From Dolomedes plantarius (taxonomy: Eukaryota > Arthropoda > Arachnida > Araneae > Dolomedidae): 64,000 bases of DNA. The position numbers and the translations under genes were made by a program. The stretch covers positions 66,637,068-66,701,067 of the forward strand of contig OU015503.1 of assembly GCA_907164885.2 (NCBI GenBank). Direction: 5' to 3'. The notes beneath the pieces were generated by a model. The model was not told the origin of the DNA, searched no databases, and saw only the letters and a program-made list of their open reading frames with translations. Shown piece by piece: positions 22,405-34,254 of this stretch; position 1 is the stretch's first letter, and each line of letters opens with the position of its first letter.

Positions 22405-24443
22405 TTAGGCAGCAGAGTCCCGATCCCGATTAGAACCAGGATCGGGGTGGAAGTAGTCACTTATAATGCTAAAAACCCTATACATTTTTGTGATTTCACC
22501 GCCGGGCTCTCTGAGAGCTTCGGCTAAGTTTTTAAGTAGGTTAATAATATCCTGAATAGAGAAAATTTGGGAGATTTCCCTGACATATTTAAATATCTCG
22601 CCGAAGTCGGAGAGGCCGTCGTTATTGCTACTGCGGGGGTTGGGAGTACTAGGAGTTTGTTGTGTTTTGGTGGTGTATTTAGAAATGGGTTTATCTATCC
22701 CTATTTTCTTTTTGGGAGCAGACCTAAAGTTACTTGGCATATCCTGAGAGCTAGAGGCAGTATTTACGTTTTCGTTATCCTCAGCGGTGTCACATGGAAC
22801 CGGAGGAGTACTATTATTATTTGGGGGGGGGGGAGCATTTTTAGTCCAAGCCGAGGTAGACGGGGTAGGAGCGGGGATGAAATTAGTTTTAGGTATATTG
22901 CTAAATTTATGTCTATTTGGCACGTTTTTAGATTCAGCTATAATTTTGGGGTGTCTAATACATTTAGAGTAATTTGCGGTGTGATTCCCCCCACAGATGG
23001 CACAAGTGAACTTTTCAGGGTTTCCCCTGATAGGGCAAAGTCTGGCCTGGTGGCTACCACTACAGAGTAGACACTTAGGAGTGAGGTTACAGGTATTGCT
23101 AGAATGCCCAAATCGCTGACAGTTGTAGCATTGAGCGTATCCGGTATTTTTAAAGGGGGTGATTTTAATTTTAAGGTGGTTGATGCAAGTTAGGTTGTTA
23201 ATATTGTCATTGTTCGGGGAAGGTTTAAGGGAGGCCATGAAAAGCGGCAATTTAGCATTAGTTTTTTTATTAGTTAAATAAGCAATTTTGATAGGCTCAA
23301 TGCCAATACTTGTCAGCGCGTCCTGAATATCTTGTCTATCTGTAGTGGCAGGAAAGTCCATGATAAGAATTTTTTTTGGCCTTTCCGACCGCGGGTCGAT
23401 AATCCTGAATGGTACATTGTTCTCAAGCAACAACTGCTGCGCGTTTTTGTAGGTCTCGTTTTCCGAGAAAACTATGTGGATTAGGGTGCCAGCCAAAACA
23501 GCCTCGGCGTCGGGCGAAATAGTTTTAATCTGATTAATCAGATTTTTGTAGTTATTACCAGATTCAAAGAACACGTGGTATTTTTTGCTAAGTTTAGGAG
23601 CGGCAGTTTCCTGCATTTCCATGTTAGTCGGATCGTTAATAGCGTCAACATTATTTTCATTAGTGTTAGCAACACTAGGGTCGCTAGCATGTTCTGAGCT
23701 GCAGGACGTGATTTTGATACGGGAGTCCGGGGAATTTCCCTCATCCTCCCTCGTACGTTTGTTAGATTTAGTTTTAATTTCAAGTAACCCGTTAACGAGT
23801 GAAAATTCTAGATTAGCTTCTGAAACTGTGGCGTTATAGGAAGTTAAATTCTCAACAATATTCTTAACTAAGGGTTCAAATCCAAGAAGAGATTTGATGT
23901 CCGTAATTCGACTACATAGCACAGCATTAATATGATCAAAAGTATCACTTACCCATGGCAGTAGGTCCACGTCCTTGCTCGAAATTAGTCGTCGATTGAA
24001 TTCGTAAATCACATTTACGACGGCCACTGGAGTGTCTTTTCTGAGTAGTTGTGTCAGGCAATCCGTACTCTTTTCTCGAATACTTTTATGCATTTTCTCA
24101 ACGTCCGCCGTCGAGAGCTGGTCGTGCTGTGCAGTAATGCTGGCGCTGCTCGCCCTTTTGGCAGCGGCGAGTTTTTATTTCGTCCTTTAGTAATCCAGGG
24201 ATTTGAATTCGGGTCAGGGGAAGAAGTAGTCAGGAGTTCGTTCCTAGCATTGCAGGCAATACTTTGGAGGGTATCCTCGCTGTTCTTGCTCTTGGTTGAC
24301 GGTTGTTTTCGGTGGTCTTTCCTCGCAGAGGGAGTAGAAAAATCCATTTCAGAGTCCTCATCAGATTCGGAGTCAGGAATATAGTTGAGACTGCCAGTAT
24401 GCTTGCTGCCCGACGGGCCAGCTACATTAGCCCGATCACTCAT
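22405..24443 (-). pseudogene. Jockey-type LINE ORF1 (gag-like, zinc knuckles), one frameshift
   Basis: An open frame of 562 codons (24093-22405) is preceded in another phase by an N-terminal part starting at ATG 24443 (MSDRANVAGPSGS, then an acidic DSESDEDSEMDFS stretch). The two overlap near 24054-24110, so one small indel splits what was about 680 residues. The middle has the RNA-binding-like and PRE_C2HC-type region of jockey gags (LPLFMASLKP, ITPFK). It is followed by three zinc knuckles: CYNCQRFGHSSNTC, CLLCSGSHQARLC and CAICGGNHTANYSKC. A Pro/Ser/Asn-rich linker and a short helical tail end it. ORF1 coats LINE RNA. It lies tail-to-tail with the RT at 20829-21983, so the two are not one element copy. 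Confidence 0.85.
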
Positions 24444-24789
24444 GAGCAAGCAAAAGCCCCTCAGACTAATCGGACAATAACGTAACTGGTAAACGTTGAG
24501 CAGAAAAACGTAGGCAAAGTTGGCTAAGCGACAGTGCACGTGCAATCACGTGCGGTATCAAGGCTTAACGGAGCTGAAGTCAGACGCGTCTGTACACTCT
24601 CGTGTCCAGACCGGTTCTAATTCTGTTCTGAGAATCACAAATCCTTTGACTTTGCTCATTTTCGTTGTTATTGAACTCACGGATTCTGAACCTTATCTCT
24701 CTATCCAATCACTTTTCTTTATTCTCTCTCAACTTGCCAATTGAAATCCAGCTTACAGGCAGCCATTGACTCCACCCCCACCAGCATTT

Positions 24790-24862
24790 CAACCCGATAC
24801 AAATAGGAAACACAAAAATCCACTGGTCCGATACTGTCAAATACCTTGGTATTGTTTTAGGA
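24790..24862 (+). pseudogene. Short duplicated RT fragment
   Basis: About 70 bp reading IQIGNTKIHWSDTVKYLGIV matches 21494-21560 with only a few base changes. It lies upstream of the gag on the other strand, with unrelated DNA on both sides. It is a small templated copy of the LINE RT, not an independent element. Confidence 0.8.
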
Positions 24863-26819
24863 GACATCCAATCAGAACTGCTCTTATCACCCTCCTTAGT
24901 TCTGACCAGAAGACTCACTGCTTCACTTTTTGTGTTGCATTTTCCAGAACATTTGATGATACTCAACGAACTCTTATTCTTTTTTCTGTGGAAATTCAGC
25001 TCATAGATGATAAATTTATGAAATATCTGTGTTTGAAGGCGCTGGCCTAGGCAACACAGTTAGCCATTTGATCCTATAGTTCTATGGTCCTATGGTGGGT
25101 CTTAGAAATTCTGGAAACCGAAAACTCAAATTATTTGGGCCTTAATTTTTTTTTTCTTTTTCTGAGAGAGGGGGGGGGGAGGTATTCGCACAGGTATACG
25201 TAGTACTAATGTTCCAGAGACCTCTGTGCTGTTCTCCTGTTTGTTTTATAAGAGAAACAGTATTTCGCTCATCGTAAATTTAATTTCTTTTGTTAATTAG
25301 CCATTCTCTGCATTCAGAAGACTTTTTAAAAAAATGTGTAGCAGATAAAATTTAATATAATTTTTTTCATGCCTATATCTTTATATTGCATTTTCATTAG
25401 TGTGTGAAAAAAGTTTCATGTTGATTCATTATATTGCGGTTACTTTGCAAAATATTTTATCAAAATGAAGGATATTAATTTTGATTCGTTCGTTTAGATA
25501 AATATTTTTTTTATCTTACATTTTAAAAAAAATGTCTTTTGTTAAAATTCTTAGCAATTGGACATCCAGCATGTGGCGTCATCCAGCGGAAAAAATTTTC
25601 TTGCGGCGGAAAGTGGACAACCTGAACTCCATGGTAAACAAACGATGCACTTATTTTAGACGTTTTATACACACCGATATGCTTATGGGACCATCTTTTG
25701 GTCATATTAGGGTAACATGATATAAAATTTGTCTAGAAAACAATATAAGTATAATTTTTTCTTTGAAAAGAAAATTTGGATGACCCGATTTATTTTCTCT
25801 GTAATATACGTAATAAAAGTTTTCTCAAGTGAGAATACATTTTAGGATAGCTGTAGAAAACGAGGCTAAAATCATTATGAGAGAGAAACTTGTGAGATGT
25901 AAACCGAAATAGTCCGTTTCCGCAGTCTATGAAGATGAAAGATTTTAGCTGGGGGTTCCGTTATGACGCAATCATAGGTTTTCGGGCGTAATTTGGAGGC
26001 TGACTGGAGTTCTTTAGGCAGGTAACTTCATCTCCTGTACGTAAGATAGTTTGCATTCACGGTACAAATGCTCTGTAAAGAAGGAAGTTTATAGTTAGAC
26101 CCTCCTCAGGTAAGTTAAAATATTAAAAGACCAACAGTTTAAAGGTAAAACGTGCTAATGAAATGTTTTGGAACGAAGTTCTTTTACATGGCTTATAGTA
26201 GAGTGAACTGGCAGAAATCATCACGTAGCGAAAAAGAGTTATGCCCTCTCCAGGTGACCTTTCCCTCTCTTTCTCTTTTTTAGTAGATTTTCGCATCATC
26301 GATATGGTGTGGTGCTATCGGCTTGGTCTGGAGTGTGACAGTTCCCGAGTTCGGACCTCAGCGGTGCTGTCAGGTTTATTGGGTGATTGCCTGGTATTCT
26401 TGTGTTTGGGCGCTGGTTATTTTGACTAGATTAATATGTTTGTATTTAGCCTTGTTTGTTTGTTATTGTTTTAATTCACACGGGATTTATATTGTTTCAT
26501 TATTTTATTTTTGTTGGTGATTAATAATAAAATTAATCCGATTAAAATTATGCTAGGTAACATCTAAATCAGAATAATTTATATATTAAAATTTTTAATT
26601 TTAATAAAAATAATTAATTTATATATTAAAATTTTTTATTTTAATAAAAAAATTTAGAATTTTTTTCTTTTTGACTTGCTTGGTATTGTCCGAACAACCT
26701 TAATAACAATAAAAAATTATATTTATTTTTATTACTTTTTTAGAAAAAAAATGCTGAACGTGCTAAAAGATATAGAGATAATTGAAATTAAAAACACTGA
26801 GGGAAGTTCTAAATTACTT
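24863..26819. other. No gene recognised
   Basis: Mostly AT-rich DNA with a G-run at about 25171-25181 and a short duplicated AT stretch (about 26571-26650, 'atatattaaaattttt'). ORFs of 60-94 codons overlap on both strands and match no family I know. Confidence 0.5.
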
Positions 26820-26820
26820 A

Positions 26821-27095
26821 ACTAAAATTTTCCTATACTTCCACTCATATTGGCTGGAGACTTCAACGTTAACTTCAGTGATAAAGAAAAATTTGAAAAG
26901 CTCACATCTTTTTTATCAAGTACATTTGATTTAAGTATTAATAATGACCCAGCGCAGTCCACAACGAAATACTGCACAAACGTTGATGCTGTTTACTCGA
27001 GATACTTGGATAAAATTGAATCTCAAACATATGCATCTTATTATAGTTACCATAAGGCAATAATTATCATGATACAATATAATGATAAAATTTAA
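26821..27095 (+). pseudogene. Endonuclease/exonuclease/phosphatase C-terminal fragment
   Basis: The frame reads PLILAGDFNVNFSD, then LSINNDPAQST, then DAVYSRYLDKIES and SYYSYHKAIIIMI. The GDFN motif and the late SYH are catalytic and metal-site motifs of the EEP nuclease fold used by LINEs and by some Helentron helicase proteins. The N-terminal two-thirds of the domain is missing and no helicase or RT is adjacent. The NNDP..ST....DAV.SRYLD wording fits the endonuclease of arthropod Helentron-like (PIF1 helicase) proteins better than that of a jockey LINE. That assignment comes from memory of the family and is not proven. Confidence 0.6.
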
Positions 27096-29844
27096 AAAGA
27101 ATTTTTTTCTTATTTAGATTTTTTATATATAATTTATAATTCACTATTTTATATTTAATTTTTAATAAATGACTATTTTTCCTAAAATATTATATGAAAT
27201 TTATTTATTTAAATGCTTACTTTACATTTTTGCTTTGAAAAAATGATAAAAAATAAAAATAAAATATATAAATTAGAGAGAGAGAGAGAGAGAGAGTTGG
27301 TTGGTTGAATAAAAGAGGGCTGCGCTTTTTGGCGTGACAAAAATACACTAATATAATCAATAGAAATCTACATATTAAATCACGTTTAGAGTTAAAAAAA
27401 TAACGTGAGGAACTCCGTTCCTGAAGGAGGTCCCGCACAATTTTTAAAGTTTTTTTAAATACAAGGTGAATAATGAAAATATTCGCATTGAGATGATTGA
27501 ATAGTCACGGGGGCAGCTAAAGGGCGAGTGGGAGGAGTTTTGGAACAGAGAAAGTATCACGGTAGAAGAATTATTCTTAGCTTCTAAGAAAATAAGTCCG
27601 TGGGCGTTTACGTTTAGCACGGATGAAAAGTAATCTGGAAACTCAACAATTATCTCATTACGAATATTTGGAATTGAATTATAGAAACGTTTTGAAATTT
27701 TAAAAGCTTGTTCAGAGAATGTCAAATTACAGACATCTCTTTTAATTGTTTTGTTTCATGAATAACGGAAAGCGTGACGAATGCGTTCGAGAGTTTTATT
27801 TAGGACAACTTCCACTTTGCCGATATTTTACTTAGCAGAATCACAGGTTTTCAGTCTCTGCAGCCCTTATTATACCTTTCCAGAGTTCCGGTTATCGTTA
27901 AGAAAACACACCTCCTTTTTTCTACAAGTTAGTCCGGGAAAGAGTACGTCGAGTAATAGTCTTAATTTGATAGAATCACATCATATTTCCGAATAGTATG
28001 TGATAGTATCTCGAAATTCAGATACATTACCCCTGTTTCACTTTTGAGGCATCTGTACACTTTTAAAATTCTGCCAATTATTTTGTTTTTGTGTTACAAC
28101 AAAATTCGTTCAACACGCTATAAATTTCATACCCAAGTAACTTTAAGAAATAGAGGGAATATGACTGGCGCTTTGGAGTTTTTATTTTTATACCGAGATT
28201 TTCAATTGTAGCTGGCTTAGAAGTTATCGTTGTACTACTAGACTTAGGGATTGGAGGAAAAACAAAAAAGTTAAAATCTTTTACAGTAATTTGGAAATTT
28301 AATACTTGTTATGTAAATTCCTTTAATCAAGTTTAAGAGATATAGCTTTCAATTTAGGATTCAACGAACATTGCGCGAAAGAAGGCATATAAGTGCAATG
28401 TAAATACTGTAGGAAAGATAAATCAATAAAAAATTTCTTTTAATTTCTTTTCTTTTTTTTTTCAAGACAACTCTAACAAGAATGCTAATAACAATAACAA
28501 TATCAAATAACAATATATAAAATTTTAAACGCACAGTAATTTTAAATGAAGCAACGTTAACGGAAGCAACGTTAACGGTTTAAATGAAGCAACTGGAAAA
28601 CGGAATTTTTTATTGATGCATTTAACTGATTGACATTTAGAGAAAAAAATGTTTATTTTAATCATGATAAAATTTCAACAAGCAGACAATTGAACATAAT
28701 TGCTATAAAATTTAACAAGAAAAAATAAAATATATTAATTTCATAACATTGACCTTTTTGTCACAACAATAGTAATATATCTTCAATTTTTCTTCATGGC
28801 AAGTATTTTCAGGTTTAAGTAGATTGAATTTTGTCTCAAATGTTGGTCATTAAATGTACATTATGTATAACTAGCAAAGCAGGTATAATGATAACAAATT
28901 TAATCCATATGTTCACTAACTACTACTCATCTCTAAATTTTTTTCCTGATTATTATTATATCTTCCGGTAAAATACTTGCCATAAAAACCTAGCCAAATT
29001 ATGGAATAATAAACAAGGGCTTCTAAATCATCCTCCAAACTACAGTTATCGCTGCGTTAAGATTTGTCAGCGTTTGTACCAAACCCAGATGAAGATTTTT
29101 AAGAGATAATGAAAAGTATTTATTGCACAATTTCATTATTATTGCTGTATACAGAGTTTAATGAGTAAAGGTAAGTAAAAATAATTTAATCTGCAACATT
29201 TTCCTATTAAGAAGCTGCATATGAAGATGACTTCACACATTGGTAAGGATAAACAACAATTGAAAAATATTCATAAATGAGAATAATGATGAAGGAATTT
29301 TTTTATAAACTCAAATGTTACAGATAGGAATAACATTTTAAAATTAGTTGAATAAGAACTACAAAGCTTGAAAATCATTTTTCTGTTTGTTAAATTTATA
29401 TATAAACATTGCAGTCATATTTGTACTTTAACACCTCATTTTAATAGTGAAATTGAAAATTTACTTAAAATTTCATTCATAAATTTCACCAGGTACTATA
29501 GACAAAAATATGCTCAGCTTAGTACTAATTTTTTACCTATTTAAATAACCTCATTGAAGACTGTAGTAAAAACTGAAAATATAGCGGATAACTAATTCAC
29601 GCTGGATGAATTTTATTGATAAATCTTAATGTAATATTAAAGTATCTTTTTAACATATTTCATAGCAAATATTATTACTTGGAGTAGGCAATTCATAGTT
29701 CAGTTTCAATATTTCTCTGGTCTATTAGCTTTAAACTGTAAGTCCCCTTATGTAGTATAAGTAGAATGTGGCACTCTTTCAATCAACCATCTCCCCTCCA
29801 TTTCTTACAATTAAATTTTTTGAAAAAAAGTTTTAAAGTAAAGT
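27096..29844. other. No gene recognised; includes (GA)n
   Basis: A (GA)n microsatellite lies at about 27274-27296. A minus-strand frame at 27444-27725 reads KISKRFYNSIPNIRNEI, slightly like the 'WNSLP..IRN' tail of LINE RTs; this is weak. A short direct repeat 'gaagcaacgttaacgg' occurs at about 28549-28580. Otherwise this is AT-rich DNA without signals. Confidence 0.5.
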
Positions 29845-30570
29845 ATGAACACCACGATGAAAACTTAATGTCTAAGATTAACCTAAGTGATGGATTGGTT
29901 TATTTCAGTGGTTCCCAACCTTTTTCAGCTGGCGACATCTTTCCTTATCGGAATACCTTCACGGTCCATCGGTCCATGGTGGGGTAAAAAATCTTATTTC
30001 TATCGTATCCCTTCCTTATGTATATATAATTTACCATCAAATATTGCAAATATAGTGATTTCAGCTTATAAGAATCACGTTTGTTATTACTGTTTTTGAT
30101 TCTTATAAGCTGTTGATTCTTATAACCGAAACTTCCCTTTGGACAGGCACACATACACAAATATATACTTGTACATATATATAAACACACAGGCACATAT
30201 ATACATAATTTACCATTAAATACTCTTTAATTTACGTTATTTATCATTTATTAAAATTATTTTTTATAATTTAAAAATACTCAATTTCTAAACAAATACT
30301 AAAACTCAATTTCTAGACCTATAAGTAACAACACATGATTATAAAATCAACAAGAGGCAGCTTCTCTTTGACTACACTTTGGAAGAGCATCATATCTAAT
30401 TAACAAGTTCTGTTTTTCAGAAAAACTAAGAGTTTTCCTTGTTTTTACCATATTTGAATTCGACTATCAAAAAGTTCTAACACTAACTGGCAATTTTGTT
30501 AGAAAACTAAAGTGAATACTAGCGACGTATGCTTATTACAGTCTCAGACGAAGATTCACTTTATAGCTTA

Positions 30571-30607
30571 CGTTTCACGGTTTGATCCTGAATCAAACCG
30601 TGAAACG
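30571..30607. repeat. Perfect 16-bp-stem palindrome
   Basis: CGTTTCACGGTTTGAT, loop CCTGA, then the exact complement. A third copy of GTTTCACGGTTTGA lies at about 30656. The palindrome sits in the interior of the hAT element and has no known role. Confidence 0.85.
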
Positions 30608-31174
30608 TTTGATTCAGCATCTGGTTCATCTGATTCAGCAAAATGGATCCGTTTACGTTTCACGGTTTGAAGTGCTGAATCCATTGTCCCGTTTGCGTAA
30701 GTGATGGTGGACACTTCCCGGAAGTTTTATGTGTTTCAGGATCCAGAAATCCGCAACCAGGAAGTAAGTGGTGGGAAAAAAGGAGTGCCTGTCTGGAGAA
30801 AAGCGAAATCGGACCCGGGCGGGTTAGATGCCCCTGGGTAAAGCTAATAAGACAGTGTTTAGCAAAAACGTATAAGGAGAAACTCTTATGTTATATCTAA
30901 AGGAATGTATTTTACGACTGTTTTCCACCCCAAAGTTTTATCAATCTTTCTTTTCAAAAACTTAAGAAAGAATTTCGTACCTTTTGAGAGTTCAAGTGGC
31001 ATTTTTTGGAAAAATGAAAGGAAGGCAAAGATTGCAAACTGATTCTTATAACCGGTGGATTGATTCTTTAAAGCGGAAATTTTAACATGGAAATATTACA
31101 TTTGTTTTTGTTTTTGCGATATTGATTTTTATAAACGGTTGATTCTTATAACCACTGATCACTATAAGCGGTGG

Positions 31175-31177
31175 TTA

Positions 31178-31250
<73 letters not shown>
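31175..31250. repeat. (TA)n microsatellite
   Basis: About 75 bp of uninterrupted TA dinucleotides within the hAT element. Confidence 0.95.
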
Positions 31251-31253
<3 letters not shown>

Positions 31254-32080
31254 TTTTTTGAAGATACGGATTGATCATTGATAAACAATTTGTGTTCTGA
31301 TTTGAAAATGGTTGACAAAATATAAGCACTTTGTAGCAAAACAGTTATTTATTTAACAATAGATATATGTTTGCAATATATGCAACAAGTGGTTTCATAC
31401 TCACTAACAAGTGTTCCTAGGTGAAGATAAAAACTACAATTATAAATGTACACAAAGACCATTTTAGTAGGTTTAGGATCGAGTCGCGACCTACCTGTAA
31501 CCCTTCCGCGACCCACTAGTGGGTCGCAATCCACCGGTTGGGAACCGCTGGTTTATATGAATCAATTACTTTGAGCATTCATTAAACAGGATTTTAATAA
31601 AAGCTCAGATTCAAAGATATTTCACTTATCAATTTCCTCGGCCATTGTATTAATAAAACAAACGTCTCAATATTGCATTTTTTACTAAGTCCTCTTGAAG
31701 TTACAGGAGCATAGAAATCAATTAAAACTATACCGAAAAATCCTTGTGTAAGATGACTGTAATAAAATGATTTATTGAAGTGAAATTACATTCTGAAATT
31801 CTTAAAAAAGCTCTTTTTATAGAAGCCCCCCCCCCCAAAAAAAAAAAATCTGTTTCGTAAATCGAATTTCTCGGAATTCTCATCAATAGATGACTAAAGT
31901 ATTTTTAATTCGGTGTATTCGGCAACATATGCAAATCAAGGAGGACTAGGGTGAAAAATCCATGTTTAGGAGGATGTTATGGTATAAAAAAGTGTTTACT
32001 GACGTAAAATTGATTTCAGTGTTTATTAAACGGCGCTTTTTAAATAAAAGCTCCGTAAGAAAGCAATTTTGTAATTCTTC

Positions 32081-32720
32081 CGTGGGAAATGTATTAAGAA
32101 AATGAAATATGATGATAAATATTTTTTATCTAGTGTTTCTTACAGTGGTAAGCGCATACAAGTCTGTAGCAACCGCGTTCAAAAAAAAATTCTTATTTGA
32201 ACAGAGGAATCAATTGGTTCCATTATATAAAATCAGTTTCATTTTTTATAAGATAAACAAAGTAGTAAAAGCTTTATCACAGAGCTTATTCTTTCGTGGG
32301 AAATGTATTAAGAAAATGAAATATGATGACAAATATTTTTTATCTAGTGTTTCTTACAGTGGTAAGCGTATACCAGTCTGTGGCAACCGCGTTCAAAAAA
32401 TAATTCTTATTTAAACAGAGGAATCAATTGGTTCCATTATATAAAATCAGTTTCATTTTTTATAAGATAAACAAAGTAGTAAAAGCTTTATCACAGAGCT
32501 TATTCTTTCGTGGGAAATGTATTAAGAAAATGAAATATGATGATAAATATTTTTTATCTAGTGTTTCTTACAGTGGTAAGCGTATACCAGTCTGTGGCAA
32601 CCGCGTTCAAAAAATAATTCTTATTTAAACAGAGGAATCAATTGGTTCCATTATATAAAATCAGTTTCATTTTTTATAAGATAAACAAAGTAGTAAAAGC
32701 TTTATCACAGAGCTTATTAA
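32081..32720 (+). repeat. 214-bp tandem repeat, three copies
   Basis: CGTGGGAAATGTATTAAG recurs at 32081, 32295 and 32509, exactly 214 bp apart, and the units are almost identical. Copy B has one diverged unit (about 43510-43715), so the triplication is specific to copy A. The 66- to 101-codon frames running through the units are a by-product of near-identical repeats; no family is recognised. Confidence 0.95.
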
Positions 32721-32889
32721 TGATTCCCCTTACACCACAGTGTCTTAAAGACATACGACATTCTGAAATGTTATTTAACATTTTGTACTTTATACACAGT
32801 TAAACTAATTTTTTAAAATTTATAAATTGAACTATTTTAAATCAAGTTTTTCTCCCCAAGCACAAAAATAAAAACGTCAGATTTAGGTT

Positions 32890-33201
32890 GGTATTTTTAT
32901 TACGTGAAAAAGTTTCGTGACTTTTGACTGACACTTTTTTTCACTCAAGTGTCAGTTTATATTTATAGATATTTTTATTACGTGAAAAAGTTTCGTGACT
33001 TTTGACTGACACTTTTTTTCACTCAAGTGTCAGTTTATATTTATAGATATTTTTATTACGTGAAAAAGTTTCGTGACTTTTGACTGACACTTTTTTTCAC
33101 TCAAGTGTCAGTTTATATTTATAGATATTTTTATTACGTGAAAAAGTTTCGTGACTTTTGACTGGCACTTTTTTTCGCTCAAGTGTCAGTTTATATTTAT
33201 A
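32890..33201 (+). repeat. 78-bp tandem repeat, four copies
   Basis: The units start at 32890, 32968, 33046 and 33124. Each contains CTGACACT ... AGTGTCAG, an 8-bp-stem hairpin, and TTATTACGTGAAAAAGTTTC. Copy B has one unit (about 43887-43963). The array ends at the SINE target duplication. Confidence 0.95.
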
Positions 33202-33214
33202 GATATTTCACACG

Positions 33215-33451
33215 CGGGGTTGTGGCGGCCCTGTGGTACAGCGTGCTGGTTTTCGGTGCTGGGGGTGGTCAGATCGAATCCTGGCATTGCGACACGAAAA
33301 ATGCCTCCGTTTGTGTCGTCCCTTCATAGGGGGTAATGCTGTCCGCCTATATGGTGCCCCCCCCTAAAAAAAAAAATGGACAGTAAAACTGCGGCGTAGT
33401 ATGGGCGAATGTTTGATTACAAATGCATCCGCATTGGTAAAAAAAAAAAAA
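33215..33451 (+). mobile_element. tRNA-derived SINE (family 1), complete
   Basis: The tRNA-like head has A-box-like TGGCGGCCCTGTGGTACAG and B-box-like GATCGAATCCT, the internal promoter of RNA polymerase III. The body (ATGCCTCCGTTTGTGTCG, GCTGTCCGCCTATATGGTG) ends in a GGTA(n) tail. It is flanked by a perfect 7-bp duplication TCACACG (33208-33214 and 33452-33458), the mark of LINE-assisted insertion. Copy B has the unfilled site near 43968. Confidence 0.9.
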
Positions 33452-33934
33452 TCACACGAGATATGTTAAAGAAAAACATATACATATAATTTTTTTTCTT
33501 TTGACATCCGAGTGTTATAGACGAGGGGCGAAAGAAACTATTCCGGCGATAAAAATGTTACCTATATAGTATGGAAAATTTGGAATTTCTAATTTAGGAT
33601 TGTTTTGCAAATCATTATCTGCCTTTTTTAACCATTTTCTTTTGAAAAGGAATCTTTGTTGGATTGTCATACTCTCTGTTTTCAAATCATTAACATATTT
33701 TCAATTGCATTCCACGCTCACACATACATAAATATGAAAAACGCTTTTAAAAAGTAATTTACAGTTAAATTCTTAAACAGTTTGTTCGTTTGAAGATAAT
33801 TGATTTCATGCAGCAATCTCTAGCATTTAGCTCCGGTATTACATTTCATTCTTGAAAACTATAGGTTCCTCTGCAAAAGTATTGCTGTAGAACACACACC
33901 ATGACAAGGTAGACAAGAAAATTGCAAAACTTAC

Positions 33935-34220
33935 GATAGACATAGACATAGACATCGTACATTAACGAGGCACCAGAGAGCAGGGCTCCATATCCTCGGT
34001 ATGGATAATATTTTGCGGCTATATTTCCGTTCTCAGGATTAAAAGAAAAGCATTGAATTGAAAGTTAGAATAATAATAATAAAAACAATGATAAAAATAA
34101 AAAAATAATGATAATAAATAAATAAATAAAAATAAATAAGTGAATATATATAAATTGACAGCAATTTAATAAGCCAGGTTTAAGGAATAAAAAAAAATAA
34201 ATAAATAAATAATAATAATC

Positions 34221-34254
<34 letters not shown>

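Larger units (their letters stand above)
29906..31550. mobile_element. Non-autonomous hAT element
   Basis: Terminal inverted repeats CAGTGGTTCCCAACC (29906-29920) and GGTTGGGAACCGCTG (31536-31550) are typical hAT ends. They are flanked by a near-perfect 8-bp duplication, GTTTATTT against GTTTATAT. The same spot in copy B (about 42998) lacks the element. No transposase is recognised inside. The interior has repeated GATTCTTATAA motifs at both sides (about 30060-30130 and 31040-31170), probably a nested element, plus a 16-bp-stem palindrome and a long (TA)n run. Confidence 0.9.
29845..33925. repeat. Segmental duplication, copy A
   Basis: The segment matches 42938-44420 along its length once three additions are removed: a hAT element (29906-31550), two minisatellite expansions (32081-32720 and 32890-33201) and a SINE (33215-33451). 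Shared markers include GATTTTAATAA..CTCA, TCTGTTTC.TAAATCGAATTTCT and GTGTATTCGG. Divergence is clear but alignment is continuous, so the duplication is old. The far end, from about 33640, is the start of the 1.7-kb unit that is tandemly repeated after copy B. Confidence 0.85.

Noticed and set aside
22567..23070. 167-codon plus-strand ORF
   Set aside because: Shadow of the minus-strand gag-like ORF, which has clear zinc knuckles.
32081..33201. Regular direct repeats resembling a CRISPR array
   Set aside because: Units are contiguous with no unique spacers, in a eukaryotic context. These are minisatellites.
33215..33290. tRNA gene
   Set aside because: A- and B-box-like words are present, but the acceptor arms do not pair and a SINE body with tail and target duplication follows.
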